From contig NZ_FTNK01000019.1 of the NCBI RefSeq assembly GCF_900156375.1, positions 34,017 through 98,016 on the forward strand: a stretch of DNA of 64,000 nt, written 5' to 3'. Positions 40,992 through 49,466 of the stretch are shown here, in pieces. The notes below the pieces were generated by a model. That model did not search any database, was not told where the DNA came from, and saw only the letters and a program-made list of their open reading frames with translations. This stretch comes from Paenibacillus macquariensis (GTDB lineage Bacteria > Bacillota > Bacilli > Paenibacillales > Paenibacillaceae). How positions within the stretch are numbered: position 1 is the first letter of the stretch; each line of letters starts with the position of its first letter. A program made the position numbers and the translations under genes.

Positions 40992-42257
40992 TTAGTTCCA
41001 GTGACCTGCTGCTTCAAGTTTCTTTTCACCTTTGAAAGCAGAGGCAATTGCAACAACGTTAATAATCAACATGATGCCAACTGCATAAAGAATGGATGTA
41101 TAACTACCTGTAAGGTCGGAGATGAATCCGTATACTGGTAAAGCAACGATACCTGCAATAGCTAATCCCATTACAGCAGTTGAATAAATTTGACTGTATT
41201 CTTTATTACCGAATAAAGCTGTTGTAAGTAGGGGCCCTAAGGTAGCAATAGATGCAACCACAAATCCATAAATACAAATTGCTACAGTAAACATAATTTT
41301 GTTAGTACCAACAGTTAATAACAAGATAACAGGTACTAATCCTAGAAGCATCGCAAAGATTGCCGTGTTTTTGGCACCAATCTTATCACTCAAGAATCCA
41401 AAAGTTAGCGATCCAATAAGTGAACCAACCATCCATCCACCCATTGCAGAACCACCAAATGCGATATCATAGCCCAAGCTCATGGCGTATGGTGCTACAT
41501 ATTGACCAAAACTTCCTATAGAAGTGATTAGGAAGAAGAACCCAACCAAGTAATAGAAAGCAGACGATTTTCTTGCAACAGCTGCTGTAACTCCTTTATT
41601 CACTACATTCTTAGGAGCAGTTTTATCATCACTCTTCACTTCGTCCATGCCAAGTGCTTGTAAACCTTTTTGTTGAGGAGCCATTCTGAGTGTTAAAATG
41701 ATCGTTGGAATAAGAATAACCGCTACTAATACACCTAGGAAGATATAAGTATATCTCCAGCCTTCGCTAGAAATAAGATTACCAGCCATGGGTTGAAGGA
41801 TTGCTCCGAACAAACCACCTGAAGCAGCCATAATACCCATCGCTAAGCCATTATGCTTCTTAAACCAGTTATTGATCAATACAGGGCCTGCCATTTGACA
41901 GACAAAGACGGAACCAATAGACATCGGGATACAGAACAAGTACCAACCCCATACAGAATTCATAAAACCGAACATTGCAAATGATCCCGCTTGTAAAATA
42001 GTACCCGTTATGAGTACCGTTCTAATATCATATTTAGCCATCAATTTACCTGCGATAGGCAAGAATAACATTACAACAATTGATGAGATACTAAAGTACA
42101 GGGACATGCTTCCCATTCCAATACCTAAATCCTTGGTAACAGGTGTTAAGAATAATCCCCCTGCTGAGTTAATGCCGCCCTTCATAAGACCGACCATAAT
42201 AACGATCCCTACTAATACCCACCAAGCAAAGTGGATTTTTTTCTTACTCTGATTCAT
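40992..42257 (-). CDS. MFS transporter, paralogue 3 of 3
   Basis: This 421-residue, 12-helix MFS protein (KIHFAWWVLVGIVIMVGLMKG, INNWFKKHNGLAMGIMAASGG) is the copy next to the intact SDR gene, from which it is separated by 211 bases that contain a hairpin. GAGGG precedes the ATG. The SDR-MFS order suggests that the transporter imports or exports the substrate or product of the dehydrogenase. The substrate is unknown. Confidence 0.88.
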   Translation of the reverse strand: MNQSKKKIHFAWWVLVGIVIMVGLMKGGINSAGGLFLTPVTKDLGIGMGSMSLYFSISSIVVMLFLPIAGKLMAKYDIRTVLITGTILQAGSFAMFGFMNSVWGWYLFCIPMSIGSVFVCQMAGPVLINNWFKKHNGLAMGIMAASGGLFGAILQPMAGNLISSEGWRYTYIFLGVLVAVILIPTIILTLRMAPQQKGLQALGMDEVKSDDKTAPKNVVNKGVTAAVARKSSAFYYLVGFFFLITSIGSFGQYVAPYAMSLGYDIAFGGSAMGGWMVGSLIGSLTFGFLSDKIGAKNTAIFAMLLGLVPVILLLTVGTNKIMFTVAICIYGFVVASIATLGPLLTTALFGNKEYSQIYSTAVMGLAIAGIVALPVYGFISDLTGSYTSILYAVGIMLIINVVAIASAFKGEKKLEAAGHWN

Positions 42258-42409
42258 CTTGTATCCCTCATTTTCCTGATTATCTAGTTGTCTTACACTC
42301 TTCGAAATACTAGTTTTTTTCCGTATTTCAGAGCTATTTTTGCAAAAAAAAAATACAGCTTGAATGATTCATTTTGAAATAATTCTTGCTAATTTTTACA
42401 TTACAATAT

Positions 42410-42436
42410 GAATGCCCTTTTCTATAAAGGGCATTC
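42410..42436 (-). terminator. Hairpin after the SDR gene
   Basis: GAATGCCCTTT and AAAGGGCATTC form a perfect 11-bp stem with a 5-base loop. The following T tract is weak, so termination may be partial, which would let transcription reach the MFS gene. Confidence 0.7.
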
Positions 42437-42468
42437 ATACATATATATTATTATTTTAAGAGATTAAA

Positions 42469-43227
42469 TTAACGTAATTTAATAGATCCACCATCTACCA
42501 TGATCGTTTGACCCGTAATATAATCAGAATCTTCGCTCGCTAAGAATACAGCAACGCGTCCGATATCACCTTCAAGCTCACCAAGTCTTCTCATAGGGAT
42601 CTTAGAAAGCATACCTTGATAATACTCTGGGTTTTTCTCTGCCCATTCAATCAAGCCAGGGGATTTAGCAATTGGAGCAATGATGTTTACATTGATACCA
42701 AATGGACCGAATTCATTTGCCGCTACACGAGTAGCTGCACGAATCGCTTCTTTTGCTGCTGCATAAGAGATTTGATTTACATCTCCGTTAATTCCAGCGC
42801 CAGATGCAAAGTTAATGATTTTCCCTTGTGTTTCTTTTAAGTAAGGTAGTGCTGCTTGCATGAAGTAGAATGTTGGATAGAATCCAGTGTTGAACGATAG
42901 ATCGAAATCGGCTTGAGTTGTATCCTCAATCGAATTCATTTTTGATGCATGCGCATTATTTACTAGAATATCTAATTTGCCGAATTTATCAGCAACTTGT
43001 TTAACGATTCCAGCTAATTTATCATGTTCTGCAAGATTTGCCTGAATGAAAATGGAATCAGGTGCATATTCCTGCAATTCCTTAATGGTCTGGTTACCAG
43101 CTTCTTCATTCAAATCGATAATAACAACAGTTGCTCCTTCTTTAACGAAAGCCGTTGCCATTCCTTTACCAATACCACCAGCTGCGCCAGTCAGTATGGC
43201 GATTTTTCCTTCAAGCTTTTTCATCAT
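42469..43227 (-). CDS. SDR-family oxidoreductase
   Basis: This 252-residue classical SDR has the cofactor loop TGAAGGIGKG, the structural NNAHA motif (NNAG variant), Ser in INFASGAG, the catalytic YAAAK, and the C-terminal DYITGQTIMVDGG. The Asp in VVIIDLNEEAG at the end of the second strand favours NAD(H). The natural substrate is unknown. AAAGGGG precedes the start. It heads a unit with an MFS transporter, and an HxlR regulator lies upstream on the same strand. Confidence 0.92.
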   Translation of the reverse strand: MMKKLEGKIAILTGAAGGIGKGMATAFVKEGATVVIIDLNEEAGNQTIKELQEYAPDSIFIQANLAEHDKLAGIVKQVADKFGKLDILVNNAHASKMNSIEDTTQADFDLSFNTGFYPTFYFMQAALPYLKETQGKIINFASGAGINGDVNQISYAAAKEAIRAATRVAANEFGPFGINVNIIAPIAKSPGLIEWAEKNPEYYQGMLSKIPMRRLGELEGDIGRVAVFLASEDSDYITGQTIMVDGGSIKLR

Positions 43228-43274
43228 TCAATCCCCTTTATAGCAAAATAATTTATAATAACAATAGACTAAAT

Positions 43275-43291
43275 TAGTTTTGGAGTAACTA
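43275..43291 (-). promoter_or_regulatory. Operator-like repeat upstream of the SDR gene
   Basis: TAGTT-TTGGAGT-AACTA is an inverted repeat 48 bases before the SDR start. A matching element precedes the SDR remnant at 39439. The adjacent HxlR protein is the candidate binder. Confidence 0.5.
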
Positions 43292-43494
43292 CATGTTCAC
43301 CTGGTTGCATTTATATACTTCTATGAGGCCGGCTTGCATGTTTGTACCTGCTGAAACTAAATTAATCAAAGCAACTTTTTTTATCTAAGTTACTTTATGT
43401 AACCATAGTAACCCCAATAATCTATTGTGTCAATAATGTGAAATATAACACAAAGATCTCACATCTTTATCAATAAATATTTTAGACCATATAA

Positions 43495-43532
43495 AAAAGC
43501 AGTTCATCTCTTTATCAAGAAGAACTGCTTTT
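43495..43532 (-). terminator. Terminator of the HxlR gene
   Basis: AAAAGCAGTTC and GAACTGCTTTT form an 11-bp stem; a T6 run follows on the minus strand. Confidence 0.85.
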
Positions 43533-43542
43533 CGCAAGCAAA

Positions 43543-43860
43543 TTATAACCATTTATTAGACCATACTTCGACTGGCTTTAGAGCAACTGCTAATTCAGTG
43601 CCCATTCTAGTTAAAGAATATTCTATCCGTACAGGGCGGTCAGTAAGCACGTTCCGTATCACAATGCCGCAATCTTCAAGTTCCTTCAAGCGCTCATTTA
43701 GCATCCGTTTACTTAATACAGGTATACGTGCATGCACTTCACTAAATCGCTTTGGCTCTTCCACCAAGGTATAAATGATTAGACCCGACCATCTCTTCCC
43801 TAATATTTGATAGCCTTTCTCTATTCTTTTGAATGCCTCGTCGTTCACTTCTTCAGTCAT
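43543..43860 (-). CDS. HxlR-family regulator of the SDR-MFS locus
   Basis: This 105-residue winged-helix protein has the HxlR pattern: YQILGKRWSGLIIYTLVEEP, RFSEVHARIPVLSKRMLNERLKELE, and the wing VRIEYSLTRMG. It lacks the usual N-terminal Cys of redox-sensing members such as HypR, so a thiol switch is unlikely. AAGGGGTG precedes the ATG. It lies 316 bases upstream of the SDR gene on the same strand and is the likely local regulator, through the repeats at 43275 and 39439. Confidence 0.9.
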   Translation of the reverse strand: MTEEVNDEAFKRIEKGYQILGKRWSGLIIYTLVEEPKRFSEVHARIPVLSKRMLNERLKELEDCGIVIRNVLTDRPVRIEYSLTRMGTELAVALKPVEVWSNKWL

Positions 43861-44379
43861 GACTCCACCCCTTGATAGATGCTATTTTATTAAATAAGTA
43901 ACAATTAATAACAAAGAAACTATTTGTATCAGTTAATATACCATAATTTACAGATACATGATTAGCATTACAATTTAATTATCAGTACCTTCTAGCACAG
44001 CCAAACTTTCGCTATTGTAATACGATTTTGTAAATCCAGACATAAGTATATAAATACATAAAAATGATGGTGGTAAATAATTACTTCTATTGTTCTTTAA
44101 ATGACTATAACTACAAATACCAAGCTCACTGAAGCGAGTGCTAGGACCCTACAAAAAAACCAACCGCTTTAAGACCTACAGGTAAGTACAAAACACAAAA
44201 ATACTTATGATATAAGAATGTGTTACTTTTGTGTTACTTCTCTCACATCCCTACCATGGTTTCAGCATTCCTTACACTGAGAAACATTAATACGCATAAA
44301 CATTCAAAATATTCCCTTCAACTTAAGCCACCCTAGTACTTATATAACTACCTAGCATGATCACGAAATGCTCAAAAAA
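43861..44379. other. Gene-free region of about 520 bases
   Basis: This AT-rich stretch lies upstream of the HxlR gene and downstream of a second SDR gene. I find no ORF with a ribosome binding site and no clear RNA fold. GTTAC-rich words (TGTGTTACTTTTGTGTTACTT near 44218) are the only local repetition. Confidence 0.5.
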
Positions 44380-44423
44380 AACCGAGCAAATCACAGGAAT
44401 AGATACCTGAAATTTGCTCGGTT
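44380..44423 (-). terminator. Terminator of the second SDR gene
   Basis: AACCGAGCAAAT pairs with ATTTGCTCGGTT, with an inner CAGG/CCTG pair, followed on the minus strand by T7. It resembles the hairpin at 63512. Confidence 0.85.
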
Positions 44424-44459
44424 CAGCGGTTAATCAAATCGCTATTGTTAGCTCCACTA

Positions 44460-45254
44460 TTAAAATACGCTACGCACTAATCCCCCATCAATTCGTAATG
44501 CAGAACCATTAATTGCTGAGGAAAGAGGACTGCTTAAGAAGGCAACGAGATTTGCTATTTCGTCAGGTCGAATGAGTCTTTGAATAATGGACGTCGGACG
44601 ATTCTCACTCATAAATCGCTTTTCTGCTTCTTCGATCATCAAATTATCATCAGGATAAAGAGTATCTAACATTGTCTCCACCCCTTCCGTTAGCGTAGAA
44701 CCAGGCATAATCGTATTGACAGTCACGTTCGTTCCTCTAGTCAGCTCTGCTAAGCTGCGAGAGAGCGAGAGTTGCATTGTCTTGGTGGCACTATAATGAG
44801 CCATTTCCTGAGATGGCATAACAGCTGCCTCACTGGCAATGAAGACGATTCTCCCCTCCTGATTATGAATCATTTGTTTAAGGTAGTGCCTTGTAAGTCG
44901 AACACCACTCATAATATTGACCTCAAAGAATTTAAACCATTCTTCATCAGGGATATCGAAATATTCTGCCGGCTCAAATATTCCAAGATTGTTTATCAGA
45001 ATATCTACTTCCGGATATTTCTTAATCATCTCCTGGCATCCCTGTTCCGTTCCTAAATCAGCTACTGCTGATTGAAGAATAGCCTCTGGATATTGTCCTT
45101 GAATTTCATGAATCATTTGACTAACCCTCTGTTCATTGCGTCCATTAATAAGAACTGTCGCACCTTCTGCAACTAAAGATATAGCGATTGCTTTACCAAT
45201 ACCAGCTGTAGATCCCGTAACCAACACCGTTTTCCCTTTTAAATGTAGTTCCAT
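44460..45254 (-). CDS. SDR-family oxidoreductase
   Basis: This 264-residue SDR has TGSTAGIGKA, the NNLG variant of the NNAG motif (DILINNLGIFEP), Ser in IVFIASEAAV, the catalytic YSATK and NGSALRIDGG. The Arg in LINGRNEQRV after the second strand favours NADP(H). It is close in style to a group of SDRs of unknown substrate that are found singly. GGAGGG precedes the ATG, and it has its own terminator. Confidence 0.92.
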   Translation of the reverse strand: MELHLKGKTVLVTGSTAGIGKAIAISLVAEGATVLINGRNEQRVSQMIHEIQGQYPEAILQSAVADLGTEQGCQEMIKKYPEVDILINNLGIFEPAEYFDIPDEEWFKFFEVNIMSGVRLTRHYLKQMIHNQEGRIVFIASEAAVMPSQEMAHYSATKTMQLSLSRSLAELTRGTNVTVNTIMPGSTLTEGVETMLDTLYPDDNLMIEEAEKRFMSENRPTSIIQRLIRPDEIANLVAFLSSPLSSAINGSALRIDGGLVRSVF

Positions 45255-45317
45255 GAAATACCCTCCTGATGTGTGTTCTTATTACGTTATTCTGATCTAT
45301 GTGGGGTTCATTATATA

Positions 45318-45360
45318 GAACAATCCCCTTTATTCTCAAAGAAATAAAAGGGATTGTTCT
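45318..45360 (-). terminator. Terminator of ytbE
   Basis: AGAACAATCCC and GGGATTGTTCT form an 11-bp outer stem, with TTTAT/ATAAA inside, 26 bases after the ytbE stop. Confidence 0.78.
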
Positions 45361-45385
45361 GCTTATATGTCAAGTTGTCAGATGA

Positions 45386-46228
45386 TTAGAAATCGAAATT
45401 ATCTGGGTCTGGACCCACTCGGAGATTCTGATTCAATCCATCGATTCGTTCCATATCTTCTGTAGTCAACTCAAAATCAAAAATAGATGCATTTTCAATG
45501 ATGCGATGTTCTTTCGTTGATTTCGGTATCGTTACAACGCCATTTTGTAAGTTCCAGCGCAAGATCACTTGGGCAATGGATTTCCCGTATTTATCACCAA
45601 TTTCTTTTAAGTCCGCATTATCTAATAACTGACCTTGCATTAATGGAGACCATGCTTCGAATTGAATACCATTTTCCTTACAAAATGCTTGAAGTTCCTT
45701 TTGAGTCAAACGTGGATGATGTTCCATCTGATCCACCATTGGCTTAATCTCCGCATCTTTCATTAGCTCTTCAAGTTGATGAATAAGGAAATTACTTACA
45801 CCGATCGCTTTTACGCGCCCATCTTTATAAAGTGTCTCTAGAGCTCTCCAAGCATCCTTGAACTTACCCGCTACAGGCCAGTGAATCAGATACAGATCCA
45901 AATATTCCAATCCCAATTTACTTAAGCTCGTCTCATAAGCCGCTAAAGTTGATTCATAACCTAGATCAGCATTCCATACCTTCGATGTGATGAATAGTTC
46001 TTCTCTAGAAATACCCGCTTCTTCCATCCCTTGGCGAATTCCTCGACCAACACCTTCTTCATTTCCATAAATAGCAGCCGTATCAATACTGCGGTAGCCA
46101 TTCATGATCGCTGTTTTCACAGCATTCTCAAGCTCAGGACCTTCCTCCACTAGAAATACACCTAATCCAAACCAAGGCATTTTCACACCATTATGCAACG
46201 TTGTTGTATCTTGTAAGTTCTTTACCAT
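45386..46228 (-). CDS. ytbE: Aldo/keto reductase, YtbE type
   Basis: This 280-residue NADPH-dependent AKR has the catalytic Asp and Tyr in RSIDTAAIYGNE, the Lys in ITSKVWNADLGYE, and the His in LYLIHWPVAG, with the cofactor segment IPKSTKEHRI near the end. The C-terminus NLRVGPDPDNFDF matches my memory of B. subtilis YtbE more closely than YvgN. These enzymes reduce aldehydes such as methylglyoxal. The gene is divergent from an HxlR (YtcD-like) regulator, the same pairing as in B. subtilis. Confidence 0.9.
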   Translation of the reverse strand: MVKNLQDTTTLHNGVKMPWFGLGVFLVEEGPELENAVKTAIMNGYRSIDTAAIYGNEEGVGRGIRQGMEEAGISREELFITSKVWNADLGYESTLAAYETSLSKLGLEYLDLYLIHWPVAGKFKDAWRALETLYKDGRVKAIGVSNFLIHQLEELMKDAEIKPMVDQMEHHPRLTQKELQAFCKENGIQFEAWSPLMQGQLLDNADLKEIGDKYGKSIAQVILRWNLQNGVVTIPKSTKEHRIIENASIFDFELTTEDMERIDGLNQNLRVGPDPDNFDF

Positions 46229-46322
46229 TATATTTTTCCCTCCATCTAATCCGTATTTAAGTTATGGTCATCAATGCCTACAAGTGTTATGATAGATGAA
46301 ATCGAATAAAAAGAATAGTACG

Positions 46323-46359
46323 TACTTAAAAGTAATATAGGTACTTTAAAGTACCTATA
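46323..46359. promoter_or_regulatory. Double operator between ytbE and ytcD
   Basis: TATAGGTACTTTAAAGTACCTATA (46336-46359; listed here only by its TACTTTAAAGTA core) is a perfect 24-bp palindrome. A second copy of the core, TACTTAAAAGTA, is at 46323-46334, with centres 19 bases apart. Two HxlR dimers could bind side by side. Confidence 0.75.
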
Positions 46360-46381
46360 ACATCTAAATCGGAGGGTCATC

Positions 46382-46744
46382 ATGATCAAGAAAAAATATA
46401 ACATTTCAGTTGAAGCAACCCTTGAGGTCATCGGTGGGAAATGGAAATGTGTGATTCTGTGTCATTTAACCCATGGAAAAAAACGAACTTCGGAGCTGAA
46501 AAAGTTAATGCCTGGGATTACACAAAAAATGTTAACACAGCAACTACGGGAGTTAGAAGCTGATGGAATCATTAATCGGATTATTTATAATCAAGTCCCT
46601 CCAAAAGTGGAATATGAACTTAGTGAATATGGAACGAGTCTGGAAAGTATTTTGAATTCGTTATGTAATTGGGGTGAACAGCACATCATTAAAGAATACG
46701 GTGATAAGTTCGCTGTTCTAGAAGACAGTATTTTAAATAAATAA
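46382..46744 (+). CDS. HxlR-family regulator, YtcD-like
   Basis: This 120-residue winged-helix protein has the HxlR pattern: VEATLEVIGGKWKCVILCHL with a Cys in the N-terminal helix, RTSELKKLMPGITQKMLTQQLRELE, and the wing PPKVEYELSEYG. The GGKWKC position is where redox-sensing HxlR proteins carry their reactive cysteine. It is transcribed divergently from ytbE across a palindromic operator, so it probably represses ytbE and itself, and responds to an aldehyde or electrophile. GGAGGG precedes the ATG. Confidence 0.9.
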   Translation: MIKKKYNISVEATLEVIGGKWKCVILCHLTHGKKRTSELKKLMPGITQKMLTQQLRELEADGIINRIIYNQVPPKVEYELSEYGTSLESILNSLCNWGEQHIIKEYGDKFAVLEDSILNK

Positions 46745-46753
46745 ATAAACAAC

Positions 46754-46805
46754 ATAATAGAGCAGGAATAGCACCTCATGTAGGATGCCATTTCTGCTCT
46801 ATTAT
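46754..46805. terminator. Terminator between ytcD-like and YfnB-like genes
   Basis: ATAATAGAGCAG...CTGCTCTATTAT bounds a long hairpin suited to both convergent genes. Confidence 0.82.
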
Positions 46806-46851
46806 TATGCTTACTATAGTAAACGGAGATACTTTAACGAGACTGCAAAAT

Positions 46852-47577
46852 TCACGACAAACACGAACTCACACCTACAGAATCTTTCTCTACATTCAAA
46901 ATCTCATACAGCTCATCAAGATGTTGTATTTCATAAGTAGGTACAATCCCAGTATTATTGGGTAACATGTCAGGGTTGAACCAACATGTATCTAGTCCCG
47001 CTAGCTGTCCACCTTTAATATCTGCGCTTAAGGAGTCTCCAATAATCAATCCCTTGTCCACAGTGAAATTAGGAATTCGTGCAAAGACATAATCGAAGTA
47101 TTCTTTCATAGGCTTTTGGAATCCCGTATCTTCTGACACAAAGATATCCTTAAATAGCGGGTGTAATCCTGAATCACGTAAGCGTCTATCCTGAGTCTTC
47201 GAAACACCATTCGTAACAATATATAAGTCATATTGATGTTGTAGATCTGTTATCAATTCAAACGCCCCATGAAGAAGCTGATGTCCCTCTTCTAAGTAGC
47301 TACGATATTTATTTTCCAATAAGGCCCCATCAACCTCTTGACCGTATTCCTTAAAAAGAATTGAAAATCGCGTATTTACTACCTCATCACGATCCAGTTT
47401 CCCTTCTTCAAAAGACCTCCATAGACCATGATTTATTCTTTTATAATGTGCTTCTAATTCACTGGTTAAGGGCATTTCTTGATCCTCAAAAAGTAAACGC
47501 AACGCTAATCTCTCAGCTTCACCGAAATCTAACAGCGTATCATCTACATCAAATAATAACGTTCGATATTTCTTCAA
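46852..47577 (-). CDS. HAD phosphatase, YjjG/YfnB type
   Basis: This 241-residue HAD-superfamily hydrolase has motif I LLFDVDDTLLDF with the nucleophile Asp, motif II YIVTNGVSKTQ, a Lys in GFQKPMKEYF, and motif IV LIIGDSLSADIKGG. The helical cap follows motif I (residues about 18-90). YjjG-type enzymes hydrolyse nucleoside monophosphates, including non-canonical pyrimidines. The start is a TTG at 47577, eight bases after GGAG; the ATG-free N-terminus MKKYRTLLFD begins there. Confidence 0.9.
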   Translation of the reverse strand: MKKYRTLLFDVDDTLLDFGEAERLALRLLFEDQEMPLTSELEAHYKRINHGLWRSFEEGKLDRDEVVNTRFSILFKEYGQEVDGALLENKYRSYLEEGHQLLHGAFELITDLQHQYDLYIVTNGVSKTQDRRLRDSGLHPLFKDIFVSEDTGFQKPMKEYFDYVFARIPNFTVDKGLIIGDSLSADIKGGQLAGLDTCWFNPDMLPNNTGIVPTYEIQHLDELYEILNVEKDSVGVSSCLS

Positions 47578-47640
47578 TATGATCGCTCCAATCCCTGCTT
47601 TTATTATTCAGTATGATGCGCGAAATCATTCTAAGTCAAC

Positions 47641-48099
47641 TTAGACGCTCTCCTGTTTCTCACGTGCACCGCCTAATTTAAATACATAGATACCACCTAC
47701 GATAACCAATACACCTATCAACTTGCTAAATGTAAACGGAACCTTCTCCAGACCCAACCATCCTAGTGAGTCCCACAATAAAGCAAACCCAAGCTGTGAG
47801 GTTAGAACGATAGCGATGGCATACGTCGGACTCAGCAGCTTCATCCCCTGCACCATACAGATAACGACACCAACGCCAATCAGTCCGCAGAACCAGTACC
47901 ATGGCTGCATATTGTGCAAGTTAAACATATCTTTCCCTTCAAAAATTAGACCGAACGTTAATGAAGCCAGGAATCCCATTCCTAATACTAATGTCGTTGT
48001 CGCCCAAGACCCCGCACGTTCATTCACCTTACTATTAAAAATATTTTGCAGACTGACCAATGCACCTGCGATAACCGCCAATACGAGTCCTAGCATCAT
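47641..48099 (-). CDS. Half-size DMT transporter (YdcZ/DUF606), second copy
   Basis: This 152-residue protein has about five membrane helices and belongs to the YdcZ/DUF606 branch of the drug/metabolite transporter superfamily (AVIAGALVSLQNIFNSKVNE at the N-terminus, a polar SKLIGVLVIVGGIYVF near the end). Such half-size transporters work as dimers. A related gene lies two genes upstream with a Crp/Fnr regulator between them, so a heterodimer is likely. The substrate is unknown. Confidence 0.88.
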   Translation of the reverse strand: MMLGLVLAVIAGALVSLQNIFNSKVNERAGSWATTTLVLGMGFLASLTFGLIFEGKDMFNLHNMQPWYWFCGLIGVGVVICMVQGMKLLSPTYAIAIVLTSQLGFALLWDSLGWLGLEKVPFTFSKLIGVLVIVGGIYVFKLGGAREKQESV

Positions 48100-48146
48100 A
48101 ACTTTTAGTCTCCCATGTGCTGATTTATTCTAATGAAATCTTACGT

Positions 48147-48845
48147 TTACTCATAGATATTGTGACTTGAAAGTCTACTTAAACCTTCCTTGTCTTTAAC
48201 ATAAATAAACCCTTTATCCCGCTCAATTAGGCCTTCTGTGCAGAACTGTAGGATGACCCGATTCAGATGTCTATAACTGGTCCCAATGAAGTTCGCTGCA
48301 TCCCTTATATTGACGATACTTTGTTGCCCTTGATTGAGAGATTCCGATCCATTGAATGAGACAGACAATAGATAACTTGCCAGTCGGACTTCCACTGAGT
48401 GCATCAAGTTGAAGCTCATGGCATTATTTTTAAGATGAAACTTCCGTGTAATGATATTCAGTAGAAATTGTAGTAATGGCGCATGATCGCTTCCGTATTT
48501 TCTTAACCAACGATAATCAATACAGATCATATGGACTGACGATACTGCCTCAACCGTATTGATAATGTTAATTTCCTGCACGTATTCAATATCCCCGATT
48601 ATTTCAAGCGGTTTCTTAAATGAAAGAATAAGTGTCTTGCCCTCAGCCGAAGTCGTATAGATTTTAACTTTCCCCTTCACAATGACATACAGGACCTCCG
48701 AGGGTTCTCCTTGGGAACAGATCAGTTCCCCTTGATCATAGCTATACAACGATAAATAGGGCAATAATGACTCATTAAATACGGACTCTATGTGATGAGC
48801 ATGCAAATAATTATCTAGTTGCGTACGATCTTTAATTTCTTTCAT
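48147..48845 (-). CDS. Crp/Fnr-family regulator
   Basis: This 232-residue regulator has an N-terminal cyclic-nucleotide-binding-like beta roll (about 25-120; GELICSQGEPSEVLYVIVKG, KVKIYTTSAEGKTLIL), the dimer helix, and a C-terminal helix-turn-helix (INIRDAANFIGTSYRHLNRVI). The phosphate-binding cassette of cAMP sensors (GELALL-RPRAA) is absent, and there is no Fnr-type N-terminal cysteine cluster. Overall it is YeiL-like. The ATG at 48845 follows AAGGTG. It lies between two half-size DMT genes, which it probably controls. Confidence 0.9.
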   Translation of the reverse strand: MKEIKDRTQLDNYLHAHHIESVFNESLLPYLSLYSYDQGELICSQGEPSEVLYVIVKGKVKIYTTSAEGKTLILSFKKPLEIIGDIEYVQEINIINTVEAVSSVHMICIDYRWLRKYGSDHAPLLQFLLNIITRKFHLKNNAMSFNLMHSVEVRLASYLLSVSFNGSESLNQGQQSIVNIRDAANFIGTSYRHLNRVILQFCTEGLIERDKGFIYVKDKEGLSRLSSHNIYE

Positions 48846-48888
48846 AACTGTATTCACCTTCCGTCCTTAGCCGCTAACTTAAAAAATA

Positions 48889-49314
48889 TTAAAACCCTAG
48901 TATCACCACACCAGCGATCATCATCCCGATGCCAATGAACTGTGGTATTCTCATTTTCTGCTTCTTTACCCCGAACCATCCCTTAATATCAATGATAAAG
49001 GTCAGACCCAGTTGAGCAATCAATAGCGCAGATATCGTAAGCGTAACCCCGATGTGCCCAATCGCAGTGACATCACTAAAAATAATAATTGCCGCAAAGG
49101 CTCCGCCCATCAAATATAATGGGTTCACTTGCTTAAATCCCTGCCACTTCCCGTCTCGGACAAACATCAGGATAACCAAGGCAGCCATGAATCCTGTGAA
49201 CTGGGTTATCGTCGCCGCTTGCCATGTCCCAATATCTTGACTAATTCGAGCATTCACTACACCTTGAAGTGTAATAAAGGCGCCTCCAAATAACGCAAAT
49301 ATAATCCCTCTCAT
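48889..49314 (-). CDS. Half-size DMT transporter (YdcZ/DUF606), first copy
   Basis: This 141-residue protein has about five membrane helices: MRGIIFALFGGAFITLQGVV, ITQFTGFMAALVILMF, a polar loop, and RIPQFIGIGMMIAGVVILG at the end. It is in the same YdcZ/DUF606 family as the gene at 47641 but clearly diverged, as expected for two subunits of a heterodimer. I start at the ATG at 49314 after GGGGAGAG. A GGACATATGTCC palindrome lies 62 bases upstream. Confidence 0.88.
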   Translation of the reverse strand: MRGIIFALFGGAFITLQGVVNARISQDIGTWQAATITQFTGFMAALVILMFVRDGKWQGFKQVNPLYLMGGAFAAIIIFSDVTAIGHIGVTLTISALLIAQLGLTFIIDIKGWFGVKKQKMRIPQFIGIGMMIAGVVILGF

Positions 49315-49375
49315 CGTCTCTCTCCCCAAATCAATTTCTTTACTTCATTAAATAGATATTCGTGTATTTTGGGAA

Positions 49376-49387
49376 GGACATATGTCC
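49376..49387. promoter_or_regulatory. Palindrome between divergent DMT and ypdA genes
   Basis: GGACATATGTCC is a perfect 12-bp palindrome in the 152-base divergent gap. It is a candidate Crp/Fnr-family site for the regulator encoded in the DMT operon. Confidence 0.45.
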
Positions 49388-49466
49388 TCAATCATATTGT
49401 GATATGATCTGGGCATGATACAAAATACTAATCAAAAATGGAAACTACATAAGGGAGTGTCAAACA

